DNA from: Burkholderiaceae bacterium 26 | GTDB lineage: Bacteria; Pseudomonadota; Gammaproteobacteria; Burkholderiales; Burkholderiaceae | Assembly (NCBI GenBank): GCA_000955795.1 | Contig: JYOB01000008.1 | Coordinates: 244,561 to 308,560, forward strand | DNA length: 64,000 nucleotides | Direction of reading: 5' to 3' | Shown here: positions 1 through 7,798 of the stretch, piece by piece | Layout: every line of letters starts with the position of its first letter | Position numbering within the stretch: position 1 is the stretch's first letter | Notes under the pieces: model-generated | The model's database searches: none | The model's input: the letters and a program-made list of their open reading frames with translations, nothing else | Told to the model about the DNA's origin: nothing | Program-made: the position numbers and the translations under genes

Positions 1-60
1 GACAACGCGGCCGTCCACCCGGACAGCCGCTTCAGATACACGCTGGATCAGTCCAATCAC
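1..60 (-). CDS. dtd: D-aminoacyl-tRNA deacylase, N-terminal fragment (partial)
   Basis: Only the first 20 codons lie in the window; the gene runs off the left edge. The reading begins [15 protein letters not shown], the characteristic N-terminus of Dtd, which hydrolyses D-aminoacyl-tRNAs formed by mistake. The GTG start shares bases with the tyrS stop (GTGA), so the two genes are probably translationally coupled. A deacylase placed directly after a tyrosyl-tRNA synthetase makes functional sense, since D-Tyr-tRNA is the classic substrate. Confidence 0.85.
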   Translation of the reverse strand, partial: MIGLIQRVSEAAVRVDGRVV

Positions 61-1322
61 TTCAGCACCACGCGCGCGAAGCGACGCTTGCCGACCTGCA
101 TCACGAAGGTGCCGGCATCCACCTTCAGGCCCTTATCGCTGACGACGGTGCCGTCGATCTTCACGCCGCCCTGCTCGATGTTGCGGTTGGCGTCCGACGT
201 GGACGGGCAGAGGCCAGCCTGCTTGAGCAGCTGCGCAATGCCCAGCGGCGCGCCGGCCAGTTCGATCTGCGGAATATCGTCCGGCACACCGCCGCGTGCG
301 CGGTGGTTGAAGTCTTCCAGCGCGCGTTCAGCGTCGGCCTGACTGTGGAAGCGCGCGACGATCTCCTGCGCCAGCAGCACCTTGCAGTCGCGCGGGTTGC
401 GGCCCAGCGCGATCTCCGCCTTCATCATGTCGATCTCGGCCAGCGGGCGGAACGACAGCAGCGTGTAATACGTCCACATCAGGTCGTCGGAGATGCTCAT
501 CAGCTTGCCGAACATCTCGTTCGGCGCCTCGCTGATACCGACGTAGTTGCCCTTGGACTTGGACATCTTCTCCACGCCGTCCAGGCCCACCAGCAACGGC
601 ATGGTCAAGATGCACTGCGGCTCCTGGCCGTATTCCTTCTGCAGTTCGCGACCGACCAGCAGGTTGAATTTCTGATCGGTGCCGCCGAGTTCCAGGTCGG
701 ACTTGAGCGCGACCGAGTCGTAGCCCTGCATCAGCGGGTAGAGGAATTCGTGCACCGAAATCGGCACGCCGGCCTTGTAGCGCTTGGTGAAATCGTCGCG
801 CTCCATCATGCGGGCGACGGTGTACTTGGCGGCAAGCTGGATGATGCCGCGCGCGCCCAGCGGGTCGCACCATTCGCTGTTGTAGCGAATTTCAGTCTTG
901 CTCGGGTCCAGCACCATGCTGGCTTGGCGGTAGTAAGTCTGCGCGTTGGCCTCGATCTGCTCGCGCGTGAGCGGCGGGCGCGTGGCATTGCGACCAGACG
1001 GGTCACCGATCGTCGACGTGAAATCGCCAATCAGGAAAATCACCTGGTGCCCCAGGTCCTGCAACTGGCGCATCTTGTTGAGCACCACGGTGTGGCCGAT
1101 GTGAATGTCAGGCGCCGTCGGGTCCAGGCCCAGCTTGATGCGCAGAGGCACGCCGGTCGCGGCGCTCTTGGCCAGCTTCTGCTCCCATTCGGCAGCAATC
1201 AACAGTTCGTCGCAGCCGCGCAGCGACACTTCCATTGCGTGCGCCACCTCCGGGGTAATCGGATACCTGGGTTTGGCCGGCGTGGCGTTATCGGAGGCGG
1301 CGGAAGTGTCAGGTGCAGTCAT
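57..1322 (-). CDS. tyrS: Tyrosyl-tRNA synthetase
   Basis: Class I aminoacyl-tRNA synthetase that charges tRNA-Tyr in the cytoplasm. With the start chosen at 1322 (M-T-A-P-D-T-S) the protein has 421 residues, normal for the family. The HIGH signature is at residues 74-77, KMSKS is at 252-256, and a C-terminal S4-like RNA-binding domain covers about residues 355-421. The open frame extends upstream to 1532, but that stretch is not TyrS-like and runs into the divergent anmK start, so I reject the longer form. The stop overlaps the GTG start of dtd. Confidence 0.96.
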   Translation of the reverse strand: MTAPDTSAASDNATPAKPRYPITPEVAHAMEVSLRGCDELLIAAEWEQKLAKSAATGVPLRIKLGLDPTAPDIHIGHTVVLNKMRQLQDLGHQVIFLIGDFTSTIGDPSGRNATRPPLTREQIEANAQTYYRQASMVLDPSKTEIRYNSEWCDPLGARGIIQLAAKYTVARMMERDDFTKRYKAGVPISVHEFLYPLMQGYDSVALKSDLELGGTDQKFNLLVGRELQKEYGQEPQCILTMPLLVGLDGVEKMSKSKGNYVGISEAPNEMFGKLMSISDDLMWTYYTLLSFRPLAEIDMMKAEIALGRNPRDCKVLLAQEIVARFHSQADAERALEDFNHRARGGVPDDIPQIELAGAPLGIAQLLKQAGLCPSTSDANRNIEQGGVKIDGTVVSDKGLKVDAGTFVMQVGKRRFARVVLK

Positions 1323-1497
1323 GGCAAAAAGAAAGGTCACCGCGCCGCACATGGAAAACGGCGCGAACGAATCAACAATCGGGGAAACGGTGCGTGCACG
1401 ATGGCCGACATCGATTGAAACGTGCCGGCCGCGCAATCCCGGGATTTTACCGTGATGTGTCCGTTTGGCCCGCCATTGCGCTGGTAAGCTGTCGCGC

Positions 1498-2652
1498 ATG
1501 AGCCATCCCAACCGCACCGCACTCCCCAGCAACCGCTACATCGGCTTGATGTCGGGCACCAGCCTGGACGGCGTCGATGGCGTGCTGGCGGACTTTTCCG
1601 GCGAACACCCGGCCGTCCTCGCCGACGCCTACGTGCCTTTCTCGCCCGAACTGCGCCAGCGCTTTCTTGACCTGCAACACGCCGGCCCCGACGAGATCCA
1701 TCGCGAGGCCCTGGCCGCCAATGCACTGGCCATGGTCTACGCCGACTGCGTTGCCCAACTGCTTGCTTCCGCCGGTCTGGCCGCCCGCGACGTACAAGCC
1801 ATCGGCGCCCATGGGCAGACGATTCGCCATCAGCCCGGCACGCACGATGGCCTCGGCTACACGCGCCAAACCCAGCACCCGGCGGTGTTGGCTGAGCGTA
1901 CCGGCATCGACGTCATTGCCGATTTCCGCAGCCGCGACATCGCCGCCGGCGGCCAAGGCGCGCCCCTGGTACCGGCACTGCACCGCGCGCTGTTCGGCCT
2001 GCCCGACGCATGGCGCGTGGTCTGCAACATCGGAGGCATCGCCAACCTCACCGTCTTGCCCCCGCAGGCTTCAGACGCGCGCGACGCCGTACTCGGCTTC
2101 GACTGCGGCCCCGGCAATGCGCTGATGGATTACTGGGTTCACACGCACCGCGATACCCGCTATGACGCCGACGGCGCCTGGGCCCGCACCGGGCGCATCG
2201 ATGAAACGCTCCTCGCGCGTCTGAAGGCCGAGCCGTTCTTTGCAGCGCCGCCGCCCAAGAGCACCGGCCGCGACCTGTTCAACCCAGCGTGGCTGCAACA
2301 AACTCTCGGCGATGCGTTGAACACCGCCCGCCCCGAAGATGTTCAAGCGACGCTGCTCGCCCTCACCGCCGACACCATCACCGATGCCATGCGTGCCCAT
2401 GCGCCGCAGGCGGCGTCACTGTTGGTCTGCGGTGGCGGCGCCCGCAATGGTGCGCTGATGGCACGTATCGCGCAGCAATTGCCGGGCGTGCGAGTCGCTC
2501 CGACAGATGAGTTTGGCGTGCCCGCGCATCAGGTGGAGGCGCTCGCTTTCGCATGGCTCGCACGCCAGTGCGTGCTCCGCGCCCACGGCAATCTGCACAC
2601 CGCGACCGGCGCATCGGGCGGTCGCATCCTTGGCGCGATCTACCCCGCTTGA
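1498..2652 (+). CDS. anmK: Anhydro-N-acetylmuramic acid kinase
   Basis: Phosphorylates and opens 1,6-anhydro-MurNAc released from the cell wall, giving MurNAc-6-phosphate for peptidoglycan recycling. The N-terminal ATP-binding motif [12 protein letters not shown] is present, as are GAHGQT, a GGIANLT phosphate-binding region and a C-terminal VCGGGARN motif. The start at 1498 (M-S-H-P-N) gives 384 residues, close to family length. It is divergent from tyrS, and their starts are about 175 bp apart. A bidirectional terminator follows. Confidence 0.95.
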   Translation: MSHPNRTALPSNRYIGLMSGTSLDGVDGVLADFSGEHPAVLADAYVPFSPELRQRFLDLQHAGPDEIHREALAANALAMVYADCVAQLLASAGLAARDVQAIGAHGQTIRHQPGTHDGLGYTRQTQHPAVLAERTGIDVIADFRSRDIAAGGQGAPLVPALHRALFGLPDAWRVVCNIGGIANLTVLPPQASDARDAVLGFDCGPGNALMDYWVHTHRDTRYDADGAWARTGRIDETLLARLKAEPFFAAPPPKSTGRDLFNPAWLQQTLGDALNTARPEDVQATLLALTADTITDAMRAHAPQAASLLVCGGGARNGALMARIAQQLPGVRVAPTDEFGVPAHQVEALAFAWLARQCVLRAHGNLHTATGASGGRILGAIYPA

Positions 2653-2672
2653 GCACACAATCTGCAGGCAAC

Positions 2673-2699
2673 AAAAAAGCGCACCGAAGTGCGCTTTTT
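2673..2699. terminator. Bidirectional Rho-independent terminator, anmK/erpA
   Basis: A 6-bp stem GCGCAC/GTGCGC with a CGAA loop (2679-2694) is flanked by A6 on the left and T5 on the right. It serves anmK on the plus strand and erpA on the minus strand, which converge here. Confidence 0.9.
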
Positions 2700-2718
2700 C
2701 TTTTACAGCGATGCGGCG

Positions 2719-3093
2719 TCAGACCGAGAACGACGAGCCGCAACCACACGTGGTCGAAGCATTCGGGTTCTTGATGACGAACTGCGCGCCGTTGATGTCT
2801 TCCTTGTAGTCGATCTCGGCGCCCACCAGGTACTGGTAGCTCATCGAGTCGATCAAGAGCGAGACGCCATTCTTGGTCATGGTCGTATCGTCTTCGTTGG
2901 TCTCTTCGTCAAAGGTGAAGCCGTACTGGAAGCCCGAGCACCCGCCGCCTTGCACGAATACGCGCAGCTTCAACTCCGGGTTGCCTTCTTCTTCAATCAG
3001 TTGCTTGACCTTGTCCGCAGCGCTGTCGGTAAAGACCAGCGGAGCCGGAACCTCGTTCACATCGGGCGTGGCTGCCTGGGCGACTGCGTTCAT
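2719..3093 (-). CDS. erpA: Iron-sulfur cluster insertion protein ErpA
   Basis: A-type Fe-S carrier that hands [4Fe-4S] or [2Fe-2S] clusters to apoproteins, notably isoprenoid-synthesis and respiratory enzymes. The 124-residue protein has the HesB/IscA fold signature with the three cluster ligands Cys52 ([10 protein letters not shown]), Cys116 and Cys118 (TCGCGSSFS). The N-terminal extension of about 15 residues rich in Ala, Val and Pro is typical of betaproteobacterial ErpA. It sits alone downstream of the bactofilin gene, away from any isc or suf operon. Confidence 0.93.
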   Translation of the reverse strand: MNAVAQAATPDVNEVPAPLVFTDSAADKVKQLIEEEGNPELKLRVFVQGGGCSGFQYGFTFDEETNEDDTTMTKNGVSLLIDSMSYQYLVGAEIDYKEDINGAQFVIKNPNASTTCGCGSSFSV

Positions 3094-3219
3094 GAAAATC
3101 TCCTGTGGGAACGTCTGAAACCTGCCTGTATTTTAAGCGCAAGCTGCAAATCGTGCCGAAGCCCCGCGTTTCAAGTGGGCATTGTGCGGTGCGCCAGCAA
3201 CGGCTAGCGCGCGATGTGA

Positions 3220-3624
3220 TCAATCCTGATTGGACGCCAGCTTCAGATTGGGCAGCAACTTCACGTCGCCAGGCGCCGCGTGCATCAACGTGCCCATGAC
3301 GACGGCGCCTTGGTGCATTTCCAACGCCGCATATTGCACGTTGCCCTCAATACGCGCCTTCGGCTGCAACTCAAGCAGCTCCGCCACATGCACGGGGCCA
3401 ACCACGGTGCCATTTAGGATCAGATGCCCGACGTGCACCTCGCCCTCGACGCGTGCGCTATCGGTAATCACCAGCATGCTGGGCTTGTCCGGATCGCCGT
3501 AGATGTTGCCGCTGATCTCGCCGTCGATCCGCAGACCGCCCGAGAAGCGCAGATTCCCTTCCAGTTTGGTGTGAGCCCCCAGCAGCGTTTCAATCGCCAG
3601 CCCTTTCTTTTTGCCAAACAGCAT
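3220..3624 (-). CDS. Bactofilin-family polymer-forming cytoskeletal protein
   Basis: A 134-residue protein. A right-handed beta-helix bactofilin core spans about residues 18-110, with short repeating strands of alternating hydrophobic and Gly/Asp residues (L-E-G-N-L, I-D-G-E-I, V-E-G-E-V, I-E-G-N-V). Bactofilins polymerise without nucleotide and act as scaffolds for cell-wall enzymes or polar structures. The short basic N-terminus (M-L-F-G-K-K-K-G-L) is typical of a membrane-binding tail. It lies 43 bp downstream of a membrane coiled-coil gene on the same strand, a likely co-transcribed partner. Confidence 0.88.
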   Translation of the reverse strand: MLFGKKKGLAIETLLGAHTKLEGNLRFSGGLRIDGEISGNIYGDPDKPSMLVITDSARVEGEVHVGHLILNGTVVGPVHVAELLELQPKARIEGNVQYAALEMHQGAVVMGTLMHAAPGDVKLLPNLKLASNQD

Positions 3625-3667
3625 CGTCGACTCCTCTGTGTACGGATCCTCGACAGGACAATGCCCG

Positions 3668-4423
3668 TCAGATGGAAAAACTCTGGCTCGCTTTGATCTT
3701 GCCGTTCTGCAGCACTTTCACCATCACCGATTGCACCGTGGTGCCGGGGGGCACGTCTACCCAGCCCTCAAGGCGCTGGTAGTGCGTGAGCTTGACGCGG
3801 GCGCTGGTAACGGGTGATCCGCTGGCCGCCGTTCCCGGGAAATCGATCGTAGCAGCTTTGCCCCCCTGCACCACGTTCAGCGTGAGCGCCAGTTGTCCCT
3901 CGAATTCAGAGACCGGTGCAAACGCCTTTCCGCCGCCTTGCATCAGCAGAACGCGGAACCGCATGCGCGTCGGCTGCGCCTCGTCCGGCGCGATGCGGAA
4001 GCTGCGCACATAAATACCGGCGGAATTGGTAGGTGCGGGCAACAGGCTGTCAAAGAAGGCTAGGTCCTCTTTCAACTGCGCGTTTTCGGTTTCCAGCGCC
4101 TTGAGTTGCTCAGCCATCTGCGCTTGCGCGCCTTCGGCAATACCCAGCCGGGCATCCACGGTGCCGGCGGATGCAGACAACTTGTCTCGCTCGGCCTGCA
4201 CGGCGGCCAACTTGGCGGTCAGCTCGCGGTTCATAGCGCGCAAATCGGCGTCGTGCGGCCCCGTCAGGCGGCGCCCTTCTTCGAAGGCCCACAGCGCCGC
4301 AGCCGCCGCAAGCCCAAATACCACGGCAATCAACAAAATCGTTACCGGCCAAGGCAGACGCGAACGCACCGTGACGTTCGGGGCGAGCACGGAAGCGCGA
4401 CGCAACAAGCGACGCGCCTTCAT
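3668..4423 (-). CDS. DUF6776-like membrane-anchored coiled-coil protein
   Basis: A 251-residue protein of unknown function. A basic N-terminus is followed by one transmembrane helix at about residues 23-46. A coiled-coil stretch rich in Ala, Glu, Leu and Gln covers about 60-125 and leads to a C-terminal domain of predicted beta content (about 130-251). The topology suggests a single-pass inner-membrane protein with the coiled coil and C-terminal domain in the periplasm. It precedes the bactofilin gene in the same direction, so it could anchor or recruit the filament; that is inference from position only. Confidence 0.7.
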   Translation of the reverse strand: MKARRLLRRASVLAPNVTVRSRLPWPVTILLIAVVFGLAAAAALWAFEEGRRLTGPHDADLRAMNRELTAKLAAVQAERDKLSASAGTVDARLGIAEGAQAQMAEQLKALETENAQLKEDLAFFDSLLPAPTNSAGIYVRSFRIAPDEAQPTRMRFRVLLMQGGGKAFAPVSEFEGQLALTLNVVQGGKAATIDFPGTAASGSPVTSARVKLTHYQRLEGWVDVPPGTTVQSVMVKVLQNGKIKASQSFSI

Positions 4424-4603
4424 GCGCGCGCCTCCCGACCCGCCTTGCGGATCAGAATCGGATTAGGAGAAACAGCGGATTGCATCATACGGGCCGAACG
4501 CTAACGAAATGTGAATTGTAGTCTCGCGGACATGTCGGAGCTGTTGCAAAGGGTAAGCGAGGGGACGAAAAGATCACCCTGTTTAGTTCGAACGCTCAAA
4601 AAC

Positions 4604-4629
4604 AAAAAACCACACCCGAGGGTGTGGTT
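4604..4629 (-). terminator. Terminator of rplM-rpsI
   Basis: A 9-bp stem AACCACACC/GGTGTGGTT (4608-4629) with a CGAG loop is followed on the minus strand by a run of T, read as A at 4604-4609. It lies just past the rpsI stop. Confidence 0.9.
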
Positions 4630-4654
4630 CTTTGCTGAAGCAGCAGGAAGCGGA

Positions 4655-5047
4655 TTAACGCTTCGAGAACTGCTTGGCGCGGCGGGCCTTGCGCAGACCG
4701 ACCTTCTTACGCTCGACTTCACGTGCATCGCGCGTCACCAGACCGGCCTTCGACAGGGCGGGCTTGAGCGTTGCATCGTAATCGATCAGGGCGCGAGTGA
4801 TGCCGTGACGCACGGCACCGGCTTGGCCGGTTTCACCGCCGCCGACCACGTTCACCTTGATGTCGAACGTAGCTGCGTGGTTGGTCAGTTCCAGCGGCTG
4901 ACGCACGATCATCAGCGAGGTTTCACGAGCGAAGTACTCGTTGATGGCCTTGCCGTTGACGATGATGTCGCCCTTGCCGGACTTGATGAAGACACGTGCC
5001 ACAGCGCTCTTGCGGCGGCCGGTGCCATAGTTCCAGTTTCCGATCAT
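4655..5047 (-). CDS. rpsI: 30S ribosomal protein S9
   Basis: Component of the small ribosomal subunit; its C-terminal tail contacts P-site tRNA. The 130-residue protein begins [14 protein letters not shown] and ends with the canonical basic tail K-R-A-K-Q-F-S-K-R seen in S9. It follows rplM by 12 bp in the conserved L13-S9 operon and is followed by a strong terminator. Confidence 0.98.
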
Positions 5048-5059
5048 GGATTAGGCCCC

Positions 5060-5488
5060 TTAGATTTCCAGCGCTTTCGGCTGCTGAGCTTCGTGCGGAT
5101 GCGAGCCTTCGGCGTAAACCTTCAGCTTCTTGATCATCGCGTAGCCCAGCGGACCCTTCGGCAGCATGCCCTTCACAGCCTTCTCCAGGGCGCGGCCCGG
5201 GAAACGCTGCTGCATCTTGCCAAACGTCGTTTCGTAGATACCGCCCGGGTAACCCGAGTGGCGATAGTACTTCTTGTCGGTCGTCTTGGCGCCCGTCACA
5301 CGCAGCTTGGCTGCGTTGATGACGATGATGAAATCGCCGGTATCGACGTGCGGAGTGAATTCGGGCTTGTGCTTGCCGCGCAGTCGGTGTGCCACTTCGC
5401 TGGCGACACGCCCGAGGACCTTGTCCGTCGCGTCAATCACGTACCAATCGCGCTTCACCTCATGGGGCTTTGCGGAAAAGGTCTTCAT
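5060..5488 (-). CDS. rplM: 50S ribosomal protein L13
   Basis: Early-assembly protein of the large ribosomal subunit. The 142-residue protein starts M-K-T-F-S-A-K and contains the family motif around [13 protein letters not shown] and the H-S-G-Y-P-G-G block. It is the first gene of the rplM-rpsI operon. The leader of about 190 nt with a structured 5' end (see the separate entries) leaves room for autogenous control, which has been reported for rplM in enterobacteria. Confidence 0.98.
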   Translation of the reverse strand: MKTFSAKPHEVKRDWYVIDATDKVLGRVASEVAHRLRGKHKPEFTPHVDTGDFIIVINAAKLRVTGAKTTDKKYYRHSGYPGGIYETTFGKMQQRFPGRALEKAVKGMLPKGPLGYAMIKKLKVYAEGSHPHEAQQPKALEI

Positions 5489-5678
5489 GATTTTTCCAAA
5501 TATTGAGTCAGTGCCCGAGTGGACCCGTATCGCGCTGAGAACTTGCGTTCAAACTGCTCACGAACGGATCGTCTTGCGGACGCCTGCGCAACCCCATGCG
5601 AGGTCATCGCCGGCCCGCCTTCCCGCTTGTTGGTGCGGGCTCTCTAAATTTCTCTTTTCCGCGGGCAATCCGGAAAAG
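5489..5678 (-). promoter_or_regulatory. Long structured 5' leader of rplM-rpsI
   Basis: About 190 nt separate the predicted transcription start (near 5678) from the rplM ATG. The leader begins with an inverted repeat (5654-5678). It also holds a GC-rich hairpin around 5604-5641, with GCCCGC/GCGGGC and nested CCCGC/GCGGG arms on the minus strand. No ORF of its own is convincing. The length and structure fit a ribosomal-protein leader, but I recognise no known L13-binding motif. Confidence 0.45.
5654..5678 (-). repeat. Inverted-repeat element, copy 1 (rplM 5' end)
   Basis: On the minus strand the arms CTTTTCCG and CGGAAAAG enclose 9 nt. The left 12 nt, CTTTTCCGGATT, recur exactly with the same right arm at 14553-14574 upstream of gltI. 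The element falls at the predicted start of the rplM transcript, so it could act as an operator or as a 5'-end RNA hairpin. Confidence 0.6.
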
Positions 5679-5684
5679 ATTTCG

Positions 5685-5714
5685 ATTGTACCCCGCACAG
5701 ACTCCTTGACACAA
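5685..5714 (-). promoter_or_regulatory. Predicted sigma-70 promoter of rplM-rpsI
   Basis: On the minus strand a TACAAT -10 box (5685-5690, 5 of 6 matches to consensus) stands 18 nt after a weak TTGTGT -35 (5709-5714). The predicted start is about 5678. Confidence 0.5.
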
Positions 5715-5744
5715 GGAAAAAGGTGCGCATGGGTCCTGCAGGCG

Positions 5745-5774
5745 AAAAAAAACCCAAGCCATCAAGCTTGGGTT
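5745..5774 (-). terminator. Terminator of the small RNA
   Basis: On the minus strand, arms AACCCAAGC and GCTTGGGTT (5751-5774) enclose a 6-nt loop and end in T8 (A8 at 5745-5752 on the plus strand). No protein gene upstream needs it, which supports an RNA gene. Confidence 0.88.
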
Positions 5775-5857
5775 TGAATCCACCAAAGGAGGAGGGTGGA
5801 GGAGACACCTGCTGATCGCTGACTTGGTGGGTTGCACCGCATCAGCCGATCCAATGG
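5745..5857 (-). ncRNA. Candidate small RNA exposing an anti-Shine-Dalgarno loop
   Basis: A stand-alone transcription unit of about 113 nt lies between osmC and rplM: a good promoter (5863-5890), no plausible ORF and a strong intrinsic terminator. The RNA can fold a 5' stem (TGCACC/GGTGCA). It also has a 5-bp hairpin, CCACC/GGUGG (5780-5799), whose 10-nt loop is CUCCUCCUUU. A further CUCCUCC precedes it. CCUCCUUU copies the 3' end of 16S rRNA that pairs with Shine-Dalgarno sites. I recall a family called betaproteobacterial toxic small RNA with this property; membership is not verified. Confidence 0.7.
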
Positions 5858-5862
5858 TGCAA

Positions 5863-5890
5863 ATTATACCCATTTCTGGGGCACGCGCAA
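5863..5890 (-). promoter_or_regulatory. Sigma-70 promoter of the small RNA
   Basis: On the minus strand a perfect TATAAT (5863-5868) is preceded at 16 nt by TTGCGC (5885-5890). The predicted start lies at about 5855-5858. It is one of the best promoter matches in the window. Confidence 0.75.
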
Positions 5891-5898
5891 GGAAATTT

Positions 5899-5925
5899 GC
5901 ACTACGAAATCGCATTTCGTAATGC
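5899..5925. promoter_or_regulatory. Palindrome 1 upstream of the small RNA promoter
   Basis: Arms TACGAAAT and ATTTCGTA flank a CGC centre (5903-5921). The symmetry extends to GCA/TGC outside, with one mismatched pair, giving a 27-bp element. It lies about 45-65 bp upstream of the predicted small RNA start, where an activator or repressor site would be expected. The cognate regulator is unknown. Confidence 0.55.
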
Positions 5926-5945
5926 GGAAAGAAAATCACGGGGCA

Positions 5946-5967
5946 ATAAATGGCGATATCCATTTAT
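5946..5967. promoter_or_regulatory. Palindrome 2 in the sRNA-osmC interval
   Basis: Perfect 8-bp arms ATAAATGG and CCATTTAT surround CGATAT. It sits in an AT-rich island about 20 bp from palindrome 1, between the divergent small RNA and osmC. Its sequence differs from palindrome 1, so a different protein is likely if it is an operator. Confidence 0.5.
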
Positions 5968-6190
5968 AAATCAGCCACTTACACTCCTTCCGCACTCAGC
6001 CATCTGCTGTTCAGTAGAGACATTCCTCGAATTTCGGCGCACTTTCGGTGCAAAAAGAATGGGTTGCACCTTTTCGCCCAGGTATCACTGTCAAGCCGCG
6101 TTCACCCTAGGGCGCCAACGCGCGCGAGGGCTGGTGGCTACAATGTGGCTTTTCGTCGGCGATGGTCGACCCTCTGCACAAGGATTGGAC
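5968..6190 (+). promoter_or_regulatory. Upstream region of the osmC-family gene
   Basis: The reading frame of the OsmC gene is open through this stretch, but the translation does not look like the family. A TACAAT box at 6139-6144 would start a transcript at about 6151, 40 nt before the ATG. No clear -35 was found. Nothing else was recognised here. Confidence 0.35.
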
Positions 6191-6637
6191 ATGGATTGCA
6201 CAGTGAGCTGGACTGGCCCGGATGGCATGGCCTTTTTGGCGGAAACCGGCAGCGGCCATCTCGTCACGATGGATGGCGCGCCCGACGGCGGCGGCCGCAA
6301 CCTTGCACCGCGCCCGATGGAAATGGTCTTGCTGGGCACCGGTGGCTGCACCGCTTATGACGTGGTGCTGATCCTCAAGCGAGGCCGCCAGGACGTGCAA
6401 GGCTGCAGCGTCAAGCTGCATGCCGACCGCGCCGAGACCGACCCGAAGGTTTTCACGCGCATCCACTTCACCTTCACGGTGACGGGGCGCAACCTGAAGC
6501 GGGAAACGGTGGAACGGGCTGTGCAGCTTTCGCACGAGAAGTACTGCTCGGCGTCGATCATGTTGGCCAAGACGGCCGAGATCACGCACTCGCTGGAACT
6601 GGTGGACTTGGCCACGCAGCCGGCGGCATCGGAATAA
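6191..6637 (+). CDS. OsmC family protein (peroxiredoxin-like)
   Basis: A 148-residue protein of the OsmC/Ohr superfamily, thiol peroxidases that reduce organic or fatty-acid hydroperoxides. The two redox cysteines are visible: Cys53 in GTGGCTAYDV and Cys119 in H-E-K-Y-C-S-A-S. The start at 6191 (M-D-C-T-V-S-W-T) removes an unrelated N-terminal extension and matches family length. It most resembles the YhfA-type OsmC branch rather than Ohr itself, so the substrate is uncertain. It converges on rnpB with only 3 bp between them. Confidence 0.85.
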   Translation: MDCTVSWTGPDGMAFLAETGSGHLVTMDGAPDGGGRNLAPRPMEMVLLGTGGCTAYDVVLILKRGRQDVQGCSVKLHADRAETDPKVFTRIHFTFTVTGRNLKRETVERAVQLSHEKYCSASIMLAKTAEITHSLELVDLATQPAASE

Positions 6638-6640
6638 GAC

Positions 6641-6982
6641 GCGAAGCGGACCGATAAGCCGGATTCTGTGCGCCGCATGGCCGAAGCCAGCGGCGTGACA
6701 ACCATTCCTCTAGACCGGCTGTTGCCAGCCGGCTCAAGCTCCCTACCCGCAGACTCAGCGAGCCGCTTCATCGCCTGCTTACTTGGGATTGCTCCGGGTG
6801 GAGGTTACCGCGTTTCACCCTTCGCCCTGACCGAAGCCGGGGCGAAGACTCGTCTCTGTGGCCCTATTCCGCACGTCACCGTGGATGGTCATTAGCCATC
6901 ACCCTGCTCTATGGAGTCCGGACTTTCCTCCCCTTCCACTCGCACGAGGCGGCGGAAGCAGCGGTTGTCTGATCTGCTTCGC
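6641..6982 (-). ncRNA. rnpB: RNase P RNA, bacterial class A
   Basis: Catalytic RNA that trims 5' leaders from pre-tRNAs. Read on the minus strand, it begins GCGAAGCAGATCAGACAACC. It has the universal P4 block GAGGAAAGTCCGGACTCCAT near the 5' end, AGAGCAGGGTG after it, and ends ACAGAATCCGGCTTATCGG with a closing strand that pairs with the 5' end (GCGAAGC/GCTTCGC, helix P1). The length of about 342 nt is normal. The ends were set from the P1 pairing and may be off by a few bases. Confidence 0.96.
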
Positions 6983-6993
6983 GAGGCGCGAGT

Positions 6994-7797
6994 CTAGCAC
7001 TGTTCGGGTATAAATCGCCGCCGACCCGGGCGAAAGACGGTCGTATCCAGATAGAAGCCGGCGTCCTCATTGGCATCGCACCAACCGGGGATGCCCATGA
7101 CGGGCAACGGACGGAAATTGCTGGGCGCCAGATCGACGTGCAAAAGCATCTCTGCCAACGCGGCATCGAGCGAGGGACGATCCGCTGGTAACGCAGCCAC
7201 GTGCAGCGACCAGGCATGCGCGGTGATCGACTTGTACGGTGCAACCAGCTTTTCCAGCAGCGCATGGCCGAACGGCAGAACGGCGCAGGTTGCGCCCCAC
7301 GCTGCCCTGCCCTCGACGAACAAGCCGTGCCAATCGAACCCGGTCAGGCTTCGCTCCGGCGCCTCTTCGGTGTGCAGGAAGATCAGGGCGTTTTCGTCGA
7401 ACAGCGTGGCGGCATCGCGGACGGTGCCGCGTGCCGCGCCAATTCCGTCCCGCGTAATCGCCCGCGCCTGGCGCGCATTGAGCGCCGCCTTGGCAAGCGG
7501 CCAATGCAGCCAGATCAGTGCGTTGAAGAAATCGTGGAGATTGTCCCGCGTCGGCACCCCGCCGGTGGCGGCGACGTGCGCTTCGTAAGCGGTACCGGCT
7601 GGCAGGGCATCTTGCGGGATGAAGCGCAGAGCATGATCGCCGGAGGTGCGGATTGCTTGCGCGGCCGGATGCGCGTTCAGTGCGTCTCGAAGATCGGCGC
7701 CGTCCTCAATCGCGCGCGCAATTGCGGCGCCGACCGCTGCCAGCGGTGCGAACGCCGGATGGCTCCAGTCGATCGCACGCAAACATTCAATCGCCAA
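6994..7797 (-). CDS. DUF3025 family protein
   Basis: A 267-residue cytoplasmic protein of unknown function, typical of Burkholderiales. I recognise the DUF3025 signatures around residues 95-110 (T-R-D-N-L-H-D-F-F-N-A-L-I-W-L-H-W-P) and the C-terminal F-R-P-L-P-V-M-G-I-P-G-W. The open frame extends into pyrC, but similarity begins at L-A-I-E-C-L-R. A TTG codon at 7797 directly follows the pyrC stop, so I chose it; no strong ribosome site precedes it, and expression by coupling to pyrC is likely. The true start remains uncertain. Confidence 0.75.
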   Translation of the reverse strand: MAIECLRAIDWSHPAFAPLAAVGAAIARAIEDGADLRDALNAHPAAQAIRTSGDHALRFIPQDALPAGTAYEAHVAATGGVPTRDNLHDFFNALIWLHWPLAKAALNARQARAITRDGIGAARGTVRDAATLFDENALIFLHTEEAPERSLTGFDWHGLFVEGRAAWGATCAVLPFGHALLEKLVAPYKSITAHAWSLHVAALPADRPSLDAALAEMLLHVDLAPSNFRPLPVMGIPGWCDANEDAGFYLDTTVFRPGRRRFIPEQC

Positions 7798-7798
7798 G

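Noticed and set aside
57-1532. A longer TyrS with 70 extra N-terminal residues
   Set aside because: The extension is not TyrS-like and crosses the anmK promoter; the ATG at 1322 gives family length.
5604-5963. A 119-codon minus-strand frame across the small RNA and rplM leader
   Set aside because: The composition is not protein-like, and it crosses a terminator and a promoter; the RNA gene explains the region better.
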